Source: Methanohalophilus mahii DSM 5219
GTDB lineage: Archaea; Halobacteriota; Methanosarcinia; Methanosarcinales; Methanosarcinaceae
Direction of reading: 5' to 3'
DNA: 64,000 nt
Assembly: GCF_000025865.1 (NCBI RefSeq)
Contig: NC_014002.1
Coordinates: 620,001 to 684,000 of the forward strand
The position numbers were made by a program, and so were the translations under genes. The notes below the pieces were generated by a model, which was given only the letters and a program-made list of their open reading frames with translations, ran no database searches and was not told the DNA's origin. Numbering within the stretch: position 1 is the stretch's first letter; every line of letters begins with the position of its first letter. Shown here piece by piece: positions 36,709-45,158 of the stretch.

Positions 36709-38799
36709 TCATACAAATCTTATATGTTTTTTATCAGGTGCCAGCAAATCACCTGTTCTTTTCATTTTTTGAATAAGTTCCTCTGCATGTTCCCTATCTA
36801 TATTTTCAGCTGAGGCTTCTTCATAGACTTCATCTAAAGGTGCTTTACTGCCGGCATGTTTCTGACTTACATGCTTTATAATGTCCTGAAGAATGTGTAT
36901 TCTGTCACGTTGGCTTTTACTCGTACCGGATGCTATAACATCCACATCAAGAGCTCCAGTGTCAGGGTCAACTCCAACCTGTTTCATACAGGCAAGGGCA
37001 ATTTTTGTGGTCTGTTTTGCATCTTCGAGAGTCACAGTGTTGCTAAGCCTTATTCGGGCGCTGGATTCAGCAAGTCTGACCAGTGCTTCCAGCTGCCTTG
37101 CAGTGACAGGTACAGGAGAATCTTTGTTTTCCCCCATCTTACGTAGATCGAGATAGAAATTGACCAGATGTTGCCTAGCATCTTCTTCCATAATGGGGTA
37201 GACCATTCTGCGTGCATAGGCAACGTATTTGCGTAATAATTCCGTCTCGATTTCAGGTAGGATAACTTTTTGGTGAGAATTAACCTTTTCCTGCGTTATT
37301 GTAGAGGTGGATAATTTGTCCCATTGTTCATAAAGTTCTCCGGCATAATGGGATTTTAGAATATGGTTGGCTATATTTGTATCCATTTTTGTATCAGGTA
37401 CATCAAGCAGGATGAAAATCAGATCAAATCTGGATATTAGAGCAGGGGGCATATTGATCTGTTCTGCAAGTCCTTCGTATCTGTCAAAACGCCCGTATTT
37501 GGGGTTTGCCGCTCCTAACAAGGCACAACGGGATTTCAGTGTTGCTAGGATTCCAGCTTTTGCTACTGAGATTGTCTGTTGTTCCATTGCCTCATGGAGC
37601 GCACTTTTGTCTTCCCTGCTCATCTTATCCATTTCGTCCACTGCGGCAATTCCCATATCTGCCATAACCAGGGCACCGGCTTCAAGTGTCCAGCGGCCGT
37701 CTCCCAGATCATCCTTAACCGCTGCTGCGGTCAACCCACTTGATGAGGCACTTTTACCCGAGGCAAACACGCCTCTTGGGGATAATTTCACCATGTATCT
37801 GAGTAACTGACTTTTCGCAATACCGGGGTCTCCTACAAGCAACAGATGAATATCTCCTCTAACACGTCCACCGTCAGGCAGGGACTTTGGGACTCCTGAG
37901 AATAACTGTAAAGTGAGTGCTTCTTTGATATTCTCATAACCATAGATTGAAGGAGCTATGGATTTTATAATTTTATTATATATCTGTGGATCATTGCTAA
38001 GTTCTATTATTTCGTCTTCTTCTTCTGGAGATATATCCAGTTCATCATATTCCTGATCCAGATATTCTATTGAATTGCAGTGTAAGACAAGATCGTAAAA
38101 TGTGGATTTACCTTCACGTGTGGTTCGCTGATGGGATCTGAGGATACCGTTTACTACTACACGATCACCTGGTTTTACAATGCCAGCCAGTTCATCTTCA
38201 GCATCGCCATCAATACTCTGGGGCTGGCTCCCTCCTTTGAGACTTTCGGGTGATTCCTGTATCTGGAGCTTCTGGGCATCGATGAAATTGGATTTATCAA
38301 TGAGAAGTTTGAATGGCCCTCTTTTGCCGCAACTCTCTTCTTCACATTCACCGGGTTCCACGAATTTAGGCCCGCTCTGGGGTACATAATTTACATTTTC
38401 ACATCGCATACAGTAAAATGCCGCATTGGTGATCTTTGGACGTACTTCGGTTGCCTTGCGGATCATTCCTTCAACTGCAATGAACTTGAGAAGATGATTG
38501 CTTCTGAGATCACGTATCGTGACCTTGTTTGGAATACTGGTAAACTGGATGTGTGCATCATGCAGTTGTTTTTCAACAGGGATCTCAATTTGTTTAAGAG
38601 CTTCTTCAGCCGAGGGGATAACCTCATCCGGCGTTTGTAATAATTCTTCGGAAAGTTCCCTGTCGAATTGTTCCAGATCTGTAAAATTTACTTCTATACT
38701 TCGTAATTCCGGGTACTCGTTGGCAAGTTTAAGTATATCATGCCAGCAATATCGTTTAAGAAAATCCCGGAACTTATTTTCCCATTTCTCTTCCGTCAT
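36709..38799 (-). CDS. mcm: Replicative DNA helicase MCM
   Basis: Hexameric 3'-5' DNA helicase that unwinds origins and drives the fork. N-terminal OB domain with a zinc site (CMRCENVNY...CEEESCG, near residues 130-160). The AAA+ core has Walker A GDPGIAKSQLLRY near 330, Walker B AAVDEMDKMSRED near 388 and arginine finger ALISRFDLIFILLD near 450. A winged-helix tail ends in HIRFV. Length is 696 aa and there is no intein, although many archaeal MCM genes carry one. It is the first gene of a minus-strand run that continues with DUF424 and two coiled-coil genes. Confidence 0.98.
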   Translation of the reverse strand: MTEEKWENKFRDFLKRYCWHDILKLANEYPELRSIEVNFTDLEQFDRELSEELLQTPDEVIPSAEEALKQIEIPVEKQLHDAHIQFTSIPNKVTIRDLRSNHLLKFIAVEGMIRKATEVRPKITNAAFYCMRCENVNYVPQSGPKFVEPGECEEESCGKRGPFKLLIDKSNFIDAQKLQIQESPESLKGGSQPQSIDGDAEDELAGIVKPGDRVVVNGILRSHQRTTREGKSTFYDLVLHCNSIEYLDQEYDELDISPEEEDEIIELSNDPQIYNKIIKSIAPSIYGYENIKEALTLQLFSGVPKSLPDGGRVRGDIHLLLVGDPGIAKSQLLRYMVKLSPRGVFASGKSASSSGLTAAAVKDDLGDGRWTLEAGALVMADMGIAAVDEMDKMSREDKSALHEAMEQQTISVAKAGILATLKSRCALLGAANPKYGRFDRYEGLAEQINMPPALISRFDLIFILLDVPDTKMDTNIANHILKSHYAGELYEQWDKLSTSTITQEKVNSHQKVILPEIETELLRKYVAYARRMVYPIMEEDARQHLVNFYLDLRKMGENKDSPVPVTARQLEALVRLAESSARIRLSNTVTLEDAKQTTKIALACMKQVGVDPDTGALDVDVIASGTSKSQRDRIHILQDIIKHVSQKHAGSKAPLDEVYEEASAENIDREHAEELIQKMKRTGDLLAPDKKHIRFV

Positions 38800-38870
38800 T
38801 AATATCAGTGCATACCAGATTTGAGTTCGGATTATAAAATCTTACAAGCTTTATCTATCTTTCGTATGTA

Positions 38871-39566
38871 TCATTTCTTTGATCGTTGTATATCCCTGAG
38901 TACACCTCTTAATGTCTGTACTTCCCGTGGTGTCAATTCTGCGCGTCCGAATATCCTTTTCAACATAAGGGCCGTTTTTTCCATCTTATGTGTTGGGTGT
39001 TTTACATCTGCAAGCACCTGTTCAAAATGATCATATAACAATTGAAGATCAAAACCTTCAGCAATTGGTCTCTCGCCGATGGGGAGATTGCTCATCTCAT
39101 ACATTGCAATGGTTGCTGCATGGGAGATGTTCATTACGGGGTATTTTTCCGATGTAGGAATAGTCATTATCATATCGCATCTTTTGAGTTCTTCCCGGGT
39201 GAATCCATTATCTTCTCTTCCGAAAAGGAAGGCGATCTTTCCATTTGTTTCCCTGAATTTATCCCGGATCTCGGCGGGAGTGTATGCCGGCATGCGTATG
39301 TGCTGGTCGGTTTTTATACCCGCAATTCCCGATGTACCAATTACTATATCTGTATCTTCAATAGCCTCTTCCAATGTGTCTACTTTAGGGGTACTTTCCA
39401 GTAAATCACGTGCATGGCATGACATTGCTCTTGCCTGTCCTTCGAGCTTACAAGGATTTACAAGAACCAGGTCATCAAATCCGAAGTTTTCCATTGAGCG
39501 TGTAACCGAACCTACATTTCCCTGATATAGAGGTTCTACAAGTACGATTCTGATCTGCGGTGACAT
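38871..39566 (-). CDS. TrmJ-like tRNA 2'-O-methyltransferase (SPOUT family)
   Basis: SAM-dependent RNA ribose methyltransferase. The knotted SPOUT motifs are visible: VLVEPLYQGNVGSVTRSMENFG near the N-terminus (binding Asn and Arg), FLFGREDNGFTREEL near residue 110, and TIPTSEKYPVMNISHAATIAMYE near 130. This order matches TrmJ, which methylates position 32 of tRNA. A C-terminal helical extension (TALMLKRIFGRAELTPREVQTLRGVLRDI) also fits TrmJ. Length is 231 aa. It is transcribed toward mcm with a 71-base gap and is divergent from the rubrerythrin-like gene. The exact target nucleotide is inferred from family only. Confidence 0.9.
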   Translation of the reverse strand: MSPQIRIVLVEPLYQGNVGSVTRSMENFGFDDLVLVNPCKLEGQARAMSCHARDLLESTPKVDTLEEAIEDTDIVIGTSGIAGIKTDQHIRMPAYTPAEIRDKFRETNGKIAFLFGREDNGFTREELKRCDMIMTIPTSEKYPVMNISHAATIAMYEMSNLPIGERPIAEGFDLQLLYDHFEQVLADVKHPTHKMEKTALMLKRIFGRAELTPREVQTLRGVLRDIQRSKK

Positions 39567-39722
39567 ATCTTGCTTTTTGAATACGCTCTTTACTATAATA
39601 TCTTGCGAATGGTTGCCTGTTTATTATCGATATTGATGCAATATTTCGTGTCAAAAAATGTTATATACTATACGAACAATCTACATTCTACTGCTTCAGC
39701 AGCATTATCATGGAGTGATTTT

Positions 39723-40106
39723 ATGAGTATTGATAAAATATTGAAAGATACTTTCAAAGGGGAAACGACAGAAGTTGGATGGTACTTTGCCATGTCTAAA
39801 CTGGCAGAGAGGGAAGGCTATCCGGAAGTTGCAGTTTACTTGCGCCAGATTGCAATGGATGAGGCCTGGCATGCTGCAGAAACTGCTGAGATTCTCGGAT
39901 TGATCAAAGATTCTACAATTGAGAACATCAGGATGATGCTTGAAGGCGAAACCGCGGCAGAAGGCGAAAAGGGTGATGCTGCTAAAATTGCCAGGGATGA
40001 AGGCAATGAACGGGCAGCTCTTTTCTTCGAGAAAGCTTCCTTTGATGAGGCAAGACATAAAGAAGGCCTTAAAGGGCTGCTGAAAAGACTGGAAAAAGAG
40101 TGTTAA
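39723..40106 (+). CDS. Rubrerythrin-like ferritin-domain protein without rubredoxin domain
   Basis: A 127-aa four-helix diiron protein. Ligand motifs are ETTEVGWYFAMSKLAE near residue 14, MDEAWHAAE (ExxH) near 46, RDEGNERAALF near 88 and DEARHKEGL (ExxH) near 110. The C-terminal rubredoxin-type FeS4 domain of true rubrerythrins is missing, so electrons must come from a separate donor. A role in peroxide reduction is likely in this strict anaerobe. The start is ATG 39723 after GGAGTGA; 51 in-frame codons upstream lack family similarity. It is 14 bases before the sulfite-reductase-like gene. Confidence 0.88.
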   Translation: MSIDKILKDTFKGETTEVGWYFAMSKLAEREGYPEVAVYLRQIAMDEAWHAAETAEILGLIKDSTIENIRMMLEGETAAEGEKGDAAKIARDEGNERAALFFEKASFDEARHKEGLKGLLKRLEKEC

Positions 40107-40120
40107 TGGAGGGATTATTA

Positions 40121-40780
40121 ATGTCAAAAGATATTCTTGAAAAGGGTGCCATTCTCCAGAGGGACCGTGAAACATTCGCTATTGCTCCCCAAACACCGGG
40201 AGGCATTGTATCGCCTGATATCTTACGTAAGATTGCTGACACTGCAGATAAATATGGTGCAGCTGCCATTAAACTGACATCTGCTCAGCGTGTCTGTATT
40301 GTAGGCCTCAAGGAAGAAGATATAGACAATGCCTGGGATGACCTGGGTATGAAACCGGGTGCTGCAATAGGTCTATGTGTGAGAAGTATTAAGATATGTC
40401 CGGGTACCACTTTCTGTAAACGTGGTCAGCAGGATGCTGTAACTCTCGGCCTTGAACTGGATGAGATATATCACGGAATGCAACTTCCTTCCAAATTCAA
40501 AATTGCGGTTTCCGGCTGCATGAATTCGTGTTCCGAACCGGCTGTCAGGGACATAGGTATCATGGGTACCCCGAAAGGCTATACTGTGATGGTTGGCGGT
40601 AATGCAGGAATTCGTCCAAGACTTGGTGATGTGATAGCTGATGAACTTAATGATGACGAAGTCAAAGAACTCGTTGATAAGATTGTCAGCTTTTACAAGA
40701 CCCACACAAAAAAACATAGAATCGGACGCGTGATCGATGATATGGGTCTTGAAAATTTCAAAAGGGAAATAGGCCTGTAA
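40121..40780 (+). CDS. Small dissimilatory sulfite reductase-like protein (Dsr-LP)
   Basis: Single-repeat siroheme/[4Fe-4S] protein of 219 aa. The N-terminal ferredoxin-like half reads ILQRDRETFAIAPQTPGG and TSAQRVCIVGL. The siroheme-iron-sulfur site is CPGTTFC (CxxxxxC) near residue 94 and CMNSC (CxxxC) near 133, the standard sulfite/nitrite reductase spacing. It lacks the partner domains of Fsr or DsrAB and belongs to the small Dsr-like proteins common in methanogens. Substrate is not established: sulfite, nitrite or a role in sulfur assimilation are all possible. The start is ATG 40121 with GGAGGGA upstream. It forms an operon with the rubrerythrin-like gene and lies before hdrED. Confidence 0.9.
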   Translation: MSKDILEKGAILQRDRETFAIAPQTPGGIVSPDILRKIADTADKYGAAAIKLTSAQRVCIVGLKEEDIDNAWDDLGMKPGAAIGLCVRSIKICPGTTFCKRGQQDAVTLGLELDEIYHGMQLPSKFKIAVSGCMNSCSEPAVRDIGIMGTPKGYTVMVGGNAGIRPRLGDVIADELNDDEVKELVDKIVSFYKTHTKKHRIGRVIDDMGLENFKREIGL

Positions 40781-40794
40781 TTAAAAAGATTATA

Positions 40795-40820
40795 TCCTTT
40801 CCTTTCCCTTCCTTTTTTCT
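40795..40820 (+). terminator. Polypyrimidine tract ending the Dsr-LP transcript (probable)
   Basis: An uninterrupted 26-base pyrimidine run with a TTTTTT core starts 15 bases after the Dsr-LP stop, followed by more C/T-rich sequence and TTTTGTTTTTTGC near 40835-40848. Archaeal RNA polymerase often terminates at U-rich tracts without a hairpin. The hdrE promoter appears to start after it. Confidence 0.5.
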
Positions 40821-40856
40821 AATTCTCCTCTCCTGTTTTGTTTTTTGCATAATGAA

Positions 40857-40868
40857 AATATTTAAATA
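40857..40868 (+). promoter_or_regulatory. TATA box of hdrED
   Basis: ATATTTAAATAC is a good archaeal TATA element about 95 bases before the hdrE ATG, implying a leader of roughly 65-75 nt. AGGAGATAG is the ribosome-binding site just before the start. Other AT-rich sequence (CATCTTATATTACTAC near 40892) is an alternative that would give a shorter leader. Confidence 0.5.
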
Positions 40869-40958
40869 CAATTGTTACCACCAATAAACCATCTTATATT
40901 ACTACTGCTAATAATTTTTGTAAAATAACTTTTAAAATGGTATCAGGAGATAGAATTT

Positions 40959-41735
40959 ATGGCTATGGAATATTATTCTGGCATATCCGATGCTATGAGG
41001 ATCACATTCGTGCAGGTCATGATACTGGCCACGATCGCGATTGTGATATTCCTCTATGGAATGTATATAAATTTGAAAAAATGGGGATTAGGTGCTGAAG
41101 GTTACGGGCAAAAGCCTTCCAAAGGCAGCATCTTTACTTTCCCGAAAACACTGGCCTATCAGCTGAGTGAGGATGGGCATGGTCATAAGCAGAATATCAT
41201 TGTAACGCTTGTGCTTGATATTCTATTGCAACGTCGTATAATGCGCCGCAGTCCCCTTCGATGGTTCATGCACATTACCATTTTTGTAGGCTGGATGACC
41301 CTGTTCTTATTGTCTCTTCTCATGTTCCTTGTGGAATTACTCCACATGGCACACCTGGGAATCGGGCCTGAACCTGCAGTCTTCAGAGAATTCCTCGGTC
41401 CAATTAATGACCTGTTCAGCTACATTCTGCTTACAGGTATAATAATTGCAATCGCAAGAAGGCTCTTTATCCCGAGAATGCGTGAAGCTACCATTGCATA
41501 TGACTCCATACTGCTTGGTGGACTGACCCTCATTACTGTTACAGGATTTATTGCTGATGGTATCAGGAACGGCACTTTCTGGGGCTTTGGTATCGAATAT
41601 CCCTATGCTCCACCCGCGGCACTGTTCCATGTGATTATTTCCCTGCTATTCTGTATTGCTTACATCCCGTACAGCAAATATATCCACATGATTGCAACAC
41701 CTCTTACTATCCTGGCCAACAAGGGAGGCGAATAA
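40959..41735 (+). CDS. hdrE: Heterodisulfide reductase subunit E (cytochrome b)
   Basis: Membrane cytochrome b subunit of the methanophenazine-linked heterodisulfide reductase. About five transmembrane helices are visible: about residues 15-38, 95-125, 145-170, 185-205 and 225-245, as in the NarI/HdrE family. Conserved His residues in helices ([11 protein letters not shown] near 110, [10 protein letters not shown] near 228) would ligate heme. It passes electrons from reduced methanophenazine to HdrD and couples this to proton translocation. Length is 258 aa. The stop codon is one base before the hdrD ATG, whose SD (GGGAGG) lies inside the end of hdrE. Confidence 0.96.
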   Translation: MAMEYYSGISDAMRITFVQVMILATIAIVIFLYGMYINLKKWGLGAEGYGQKPSKGSIFTFPKTLAYQLSEDGHGHKQNIIVTLVLDILLQRRIMRRSPLRWFMHITIFVGWMTLFLLSLLMFLVELLHMAHLGIGPEPAVFREFLGPINDLFSYILLTGIIIAIARRLFIPRMREATIAYDSILLGGLTLITVTGFIADGIRNGTFWGFGIEYPYAPPAALFHVIISLLFCIAYIPYSKYIHMIATPLTILANKGGE

Positions 41736-41736
41736 A

Positions 41737-42993
41737 ATGGTACGTGATAATCCGTCTATTACAACGGAAAACCTTACAGCTGTCCAGCTTATGGAAATCG
41801 ATTCCTGTACACGCTGTGGAGAGTGTGTAGAGTGGTGTCCTACCTATGATGCATCAGGTAAGGATCCAGGACTTGCACCAAGGGACAAGATTCTGCGCTG
41901 GCAGGAATATATGAAAAAATCCTATGGTCTGCGTGCCAGGCTCTTTGGGCCTAAGCAGGTTCCGGAGGAAGAAATTGACCAGTTCAAGGAAGATGTCTAC
42001 GGATGTACAACATGTGCAATGTGTGCTACAGTTTGTGAATCCGGTATCAATACCGTTGAACTGTGGGAAGCAATGCGTGCCAATCTCGTAAAACGTGGCA
42101 ATGGTCCTGTTGGAAAGCAGCCCATGTTTGTCAAACTCATTGGAGAATATGGCAATCCATACATGGCAGATCCCAAGGAACGTCTAAGCTGGGTCCCTGA
42201 CGATGTAAAAATAGAAGATAAAGCAGACATTCTCTATTTCGGTGGTTGTACTGCAGAATTGAGACAGAAAAAACTTGCTTTTGCAACCGCACGTGTACTG
42301 AATCATCTGGATATTCCTTTCACCATGCTCGGTGAGGATGAACAGTGCTGTAATTCCGCTCTTGTAAGGACCGGTCAGTACGAAATAGAAGACATTTCCA
42401 GAAAGTCTGCCCGTAAAAATGTAGACGGTATCAAGGCAAAGGGTGCCACCAAAGTACTTTTCGCCTGTGCGGGTTGTTACAGGACTGCTCTTGTGGATTG
42501 GCCAAGGTTACTTGGTGAAGAACTTCCATTCGAGGTTATTCACATAACTGAGTACCTTGACAAACTCATCGATGAAGGTAAGATCAACTGGAAACAGCCC
42601 TTTGATAACCAAACTGTTACTTACCACGATCCATGCCACCTGGGACGTCACGTTGGGGTCTTCGAACCACCACGTAAGGTATTGCGCAGTATCCCCGGTC
42701 TGAACTTTGTTGAAATGGATCGTATAAAGGATAACCAGCGATGTTGTGGAGCAGGCGGTGGTGTCAAAGCAGGTATTCCGGATCTTGCGCTTGGTGTTGC
42801 CGAGACAAGAGTTGAAGATGCTCTTGCCAAGAATCCGGATATTCTTTCCAGTGCCTGTCCATTCTGTAAGAGAAACCTTTCTGATGGAAGAGACTCTGTC
42901 AAGGCAGAAGATCTGGAAGTCGAAGATGTCATTGTTTTGACCGCTGAGGCTCTTGGTATCGATCTTTCTGATTGTGAAGATCAGGCAAGATAA
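41737..42993 (+). CDS. hdrD: Heterodisulfide reductase subunit D (catalytic)
   Basis: Reduces CoM-S-S-CoB to CoM-SH and CoB-SH. Two ferredoxin-type motifs ([12 protein letters not shown] near residue 28; [12 protein letters not shown] near 90) carry [4Fe-4S] clusters. Two CCG domains follow (EQCCNSA near 204; QRCCGAGGG near 333), with partner CxxC motifs CAGC near 246 and CPFC near 374, which hold the unusual active-site cluster. The start is ATG 41737; a longer upstream frame overlaps hdrE and is not family-like. Length is 418 aa. A stem-loop follows. Confidence 0.97.
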   Translation: MVRDNPSITTENLTAVQLMEIDSCTRCGECVEWCPTYDASGKDPGLAPRDKILRWQEYMKKSYGLRARLFGPKQVPEEEIDQFKEDVYGCTTCAMCATVCESGINTVELWEAMRANLVKRGNGPVGKQPMFVKLIGEYGNPYMADPKERLSWVPDDVKIEDKADILYFGGCTAELRQKKLAFATARVLNHLDIPFTMLGEDEQCCNSALVRTGQYEIEDISRKSARKNVDGIKAKGATKVLFACAGCYRTALVDWPRLLGEELPFEVIHITEYLDKLIDEGKINWKQPFDNQTVTYHDPCHLGRHVGVFEPPRKVLRSIPGLNFVEMDRIKDNQRCCGAGGGVKAGIPDLALGVAETRVEDALAKNPDILSSACPFCKRNLSDGRDSVKAEDLEVEDVIVLTAEALGIDLSDCEDQAR

Positions 42994-43000
42994 GCAACTC

Positions 43001-43033
43001 AAGGGGTTATACCCCTTTTATTTTCTCTTTTTA
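43001..43033 (+). terminator. hdrED terminator
   Basis: AAGGGGT and ACCCCTT pair perfectly over a three-base loop at 43001-43017, followed by TTATTTTCTCTTTTT. It starts seven bases after the hdrD stop. The DUF116 genes beyond would then need their own promoter or depend on read-through. Confidence 0.82.
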
Positions 43034-43072
43034 GAAACCTACATAAATTATCAGTTACGTCTTGTTGCTGCT

Positions 43073-43720
43073 ATGCAAATTCCCTATGAGTTTTTAGGCA
43101 GGATATTCATATACCTGATAATTCTGGCTTTGGCAGGGATATTGTTGGCACTTATAGTAGGTGCTTACAGTTTCAGGAAAAGGCACATTATTTTCCCAAA
43201 ATTTGTCCTTTTCATTCTCTATATGTTCTATGCTCCGGCCAAATGGATATGCAGAATGTTCCATATCAGGGATACTCTGGTTGATGAGATTCTGATCGAA
43301 ATTCGCAATGCTGTAATGCTTGATGAATTTAGTAACAGTTCCGGTTTACGTGTTGTATTCCTGCCACAATGTCTCAGGAATGCCCGTTGTCCTGCACGTT
43401 GTGATCCAATTCATGGTTATGAATGTCGGCGATGTGGCCTTTGTTCCATTGGTTATATCAGTTCAGAAGCTGAAAAACGTGGCTTCCGCGTTTTTGTAAT
43501 TCCCGGGGGAAGTTTCATTAAGAAGATCATAAAAAACTATCATCCTACTTCATGCATCGGAGTGGCCTGTTATAATGAGCTTACAGAGGCTATGGAAGAA
43601 GTTTCATTTATGCCTGTGCAGGGAATCTGCCTCTTAAAAGATGGTTGTTTTGAAACAGAAGTGGACGCCGAGGCTGTAATTGAAAAAATGGAGGCATGTA
43701 ATGTACGATCTGATAGGTAA
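43073..43720 (+). CDS. DUF116 family membrane-anchored Cys-rich protein (first of two)
   Basis: A 215-aa protein of DUF116. Residues about 10-32 (IYLIILALAGILLALIVGAY) and 45-60 are membrane segments. The soluble part carries a cysteine cluster typical of the family: LPQCLRNARCPARCDPIHGYECRRCGLCSIGY, six or more Cys that could bind a metal or Fe-S cluster. After it comes VIPGGSFIKKII and CIGVACYNEL. The start is taken at ATG 43073, directly before the first helix; no clear SD precedes it and 40 upstream codons overlap hdrD and its terminator. Function is unknown. It overlaps the next paralogue by 20 bases. Confidence 0.85.
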   Translation: MQIPYEFLGRIFIYLIILALAGILLALIVGAYSFRKRHIIFPKFVLFILYMFYAPAKWICRMFHIRDTLVDEILIEIRNAVMLDEFSNSSGLRVVFLPQCLRNARCPARCDPIHGYECRRCGLCSIGYISSEAEKRGFRVFVIPGGSFIKKIIKNYHPTSCIGVACYNELTEAMEEVSFMPVQGICLLKDGCFETEVDAEAVIEKMEACNVRSDR

Positions 43721-44336
43721 AGTGCTGCTAGGAGTCGTGGCAATATCTGTCTTTTTGAGTAGCCTTGCTCTTTTTGTCAGTCGTATCAGCCTTAATAGGC
43801 ATGTACGTCTTGCAGGTATTTTTGCATGGATACTTGATTTATTCTACCTGCCTATCAAGTATTTCTTTTGCAAATTCTCTGATCCCCGTATCCTGGACAG
43901 CTGGATGGTTTCCCTGAAGAACATTGCTCATTATCAGGCTTTCAGTAGGACTCGTAACAGGATTATGCTGTTGCCACATTGCATGCGTTTTCTTGATTGC
44001 CCCGCCCATGCTTCACGATATGGTATACAATGCAAGGAATGTGGCAGGTGTATAGTTGGACAGCTAAAAAGGGATGCGCAAAGGTATGGTTATCATTTCT
44101 ATATTATAACCGGTTCCTCATTTGTGAAGCATGTATTGAAAGAAAAGCCTGCAGATGGCATCCTTGTTGTTGGTTGTAATTATGAGATCAACAAGGGGAT
44201 GCGTTTTCTACGAGGTAAAAATGTTATTGCTTATGGTGTTCCTCTTGAAAGTGATGGTTGTTATAATACCTCCATAAGTTACGAAAAAATTGCAGGCATT
44301 CTTGAAGAATTCGGTCCGGCTGGCAATAGTGTGTGA
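43701..44336 (+). CDS. DUF116 family protein (second of two, paralogue)
   Basis: A 211-aa paralogue of the preceding protein with the same layout: N-terminal helix (LLGVVAISVFLSSLALFVS), Cys cluster LPHCMRFLDCPAHASRYGIQCKECGRCIVG, then ITGSSFVKHVL and VVGCNYEINKGMRFL. One Cys of the first protein's cluster (PARC) is not kept here (PAHA), so metal binding may differ. The start is ATG 43701, with GGAGG inside the end of the first gene, giving a 20-base overlap and coupled translation. The two chains may form a heterodimer. The 3' end overlaps the 3' end of the RNase P RNA gene on the other strand. Confidence 0.85.
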   Translation: MYDLIGKVLLGVVAISVFLSSLALFVSRISLNRHVRLAGIFAWILDLFYLPIKYFFCKFSDPRILDSWMVSLKNIAHYQAFSRTRNRIMLLPHCMRFLDCPAHASRYGIQCKECGRCIVGQLKRDAQRYGYHFYIITGSSFVKHVLKEKPADGILVVGCNYEINKGMRFLRGKNVIAYGVPLESDGCYNTSISYEKIAGILEEFGPAGNSV

Positions 44337-44684
44337 GTGAGGGGAGTAAGCTCCCTTCTGTTGATGCAAAGATGCATTGGCAGTATTCGGCTAAGCGTCA
44401 CACCAAACGGGGGTTGTCCGAACAACACCATTGATCCCATTTCGACTTGCACCCGCGAGGATTCGCCGTTCCATCCGTACCCTGCGCGACCTCAATTTTC
44501 CATATCATTGCTTTAACGCAGGCCGGTATCGTTTCTGTGCCATCATGCGGTAATACCGCAAGAGCCGGTTTCCCGGCTGCCCGGGCTCTCGCCCGATACC
44601 CTTTACAGGTATTCGCGTGTTCGGAAGGTGGGGAGACTTTCCTCAGACCAGAAGGCCCGGAAACTGCCCTCCCTCTCTCACAGG
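44332..44684 (-). ncRNA. rnpB: RNase P RNA (archaeal type A)
   Basis: Catalytic RNA of RNase P, which trims tRNA 5' leaders. Read on the minus strand, the universally conserved segments occur in order: GAGGAAAGTCTCCCCACC (P4 5' strand and CR-I), ACAGAAACGATACC, GGGTGCAAGTCGAAATGGG, and the 3' P4 strand ACAGAAGGGAGCTTACTCCC. P1 is formed by TGTGAG near the 5' end and CTCACACA at the 3' end, from which I estimate the limits. A TATA element (revcomp TCTATATATCC, 44699-44709) lies about 20-25 bases upstream of the predicted 5' end. The last bases overlap the end of the DUF116 gene on the opposite strand. Confidence 0.95.
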
Positions 44685-44740
44685 GCCCTTAATTCATCGG
44701 ATATATAGAAATACTTATCGCAATGATTTTTATTATATTC

Positions 44741-45139
44741 TTATTCAGGATTGAAATCCAGGGAAATGGAATCTATACAAAAGTGCTCTCCGGTGGGGGC
44801 CGGTCCATCATCAAAAACATGGCCTAGATGCCCGCCACAGCGGCTGCATATTACTTCGATACGTTTCATTCCCAGGGAATAGTCCGGTATTCTTTCAATG
44901 TTGTCTTCGGATATTGCTTCCCAGAAGCTTGGCCAGCCGGTGCCTGCGTCGTACTTTGAGGAGGAAGAAAACATTTCTTGGCCACACCCGGCACAGGTGT
45001 ATATACCATTTTCATAAAAATCATTATATTTGCCACTGAAAGGTGCTTCAGTTCCTTTTTTCCTGAGGACACGAAACTGTTCTGCAGACAATCGTTTTTT
45101 CCATTCCTCTTCTGAAATTTGTTTCCATTCCTCGGGCAT
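44741..45139 (-). CDS. msrB: Peptide methionine-(R)-S-oxide reductase
   Basis: Repairs methionine-R-sulfoxide in proteins. Features are YTCAGCG near residue 45 and CSRCGGHLGHVF near 95, the two CxxC pairs that bind zinc; GTGWPSFWE near 65; and the catalytic Cys in EHFCIDSISLDF near 117. Length is 132 aa, a stand-alone MsrB with no MsrA fusion. The start is ATG at 45137-45139 because GAGG lies six bases upstream; an earlier ATG is inside that SD. A striking 13-bp stem-loop can form in its leader. Methionine repair is notable beside the Met-rich oxidoreductase elsewhere in the window, though no link is shown. Confidence 0.96.
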   Translation of the reverse strand: MPEEWKQISEEEWKKRLSAEQFRVLRKKGTEAPFSGKYNDFYENGIYTCAGCGQEMFSSSSKYDAGTGWPSFWEAISEDNIERIPDYSLGMKRIEVICSRCGGHLGHVFDDGPAPTGEHFCIDSISLDFNPE

Positions 45140-45158
45140 ATTAAACCTCATAAAGACA

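Noticed and set aside
44447-44692. 81-codon plus-strand frame
   Set aside because: It lies antisense within the RNase P RNA gene, whose conserved segments explain the sequence. The peptide is Pro/Cys/Ala-rich and not protein-like.
44741-45139. Functional link between MsrB and the Met-rich oxidoreductase
   Set aside because: Appealing because methionine sulfoxide would form in the tail, but the genes are 40 kb apart with no shared control sequence.
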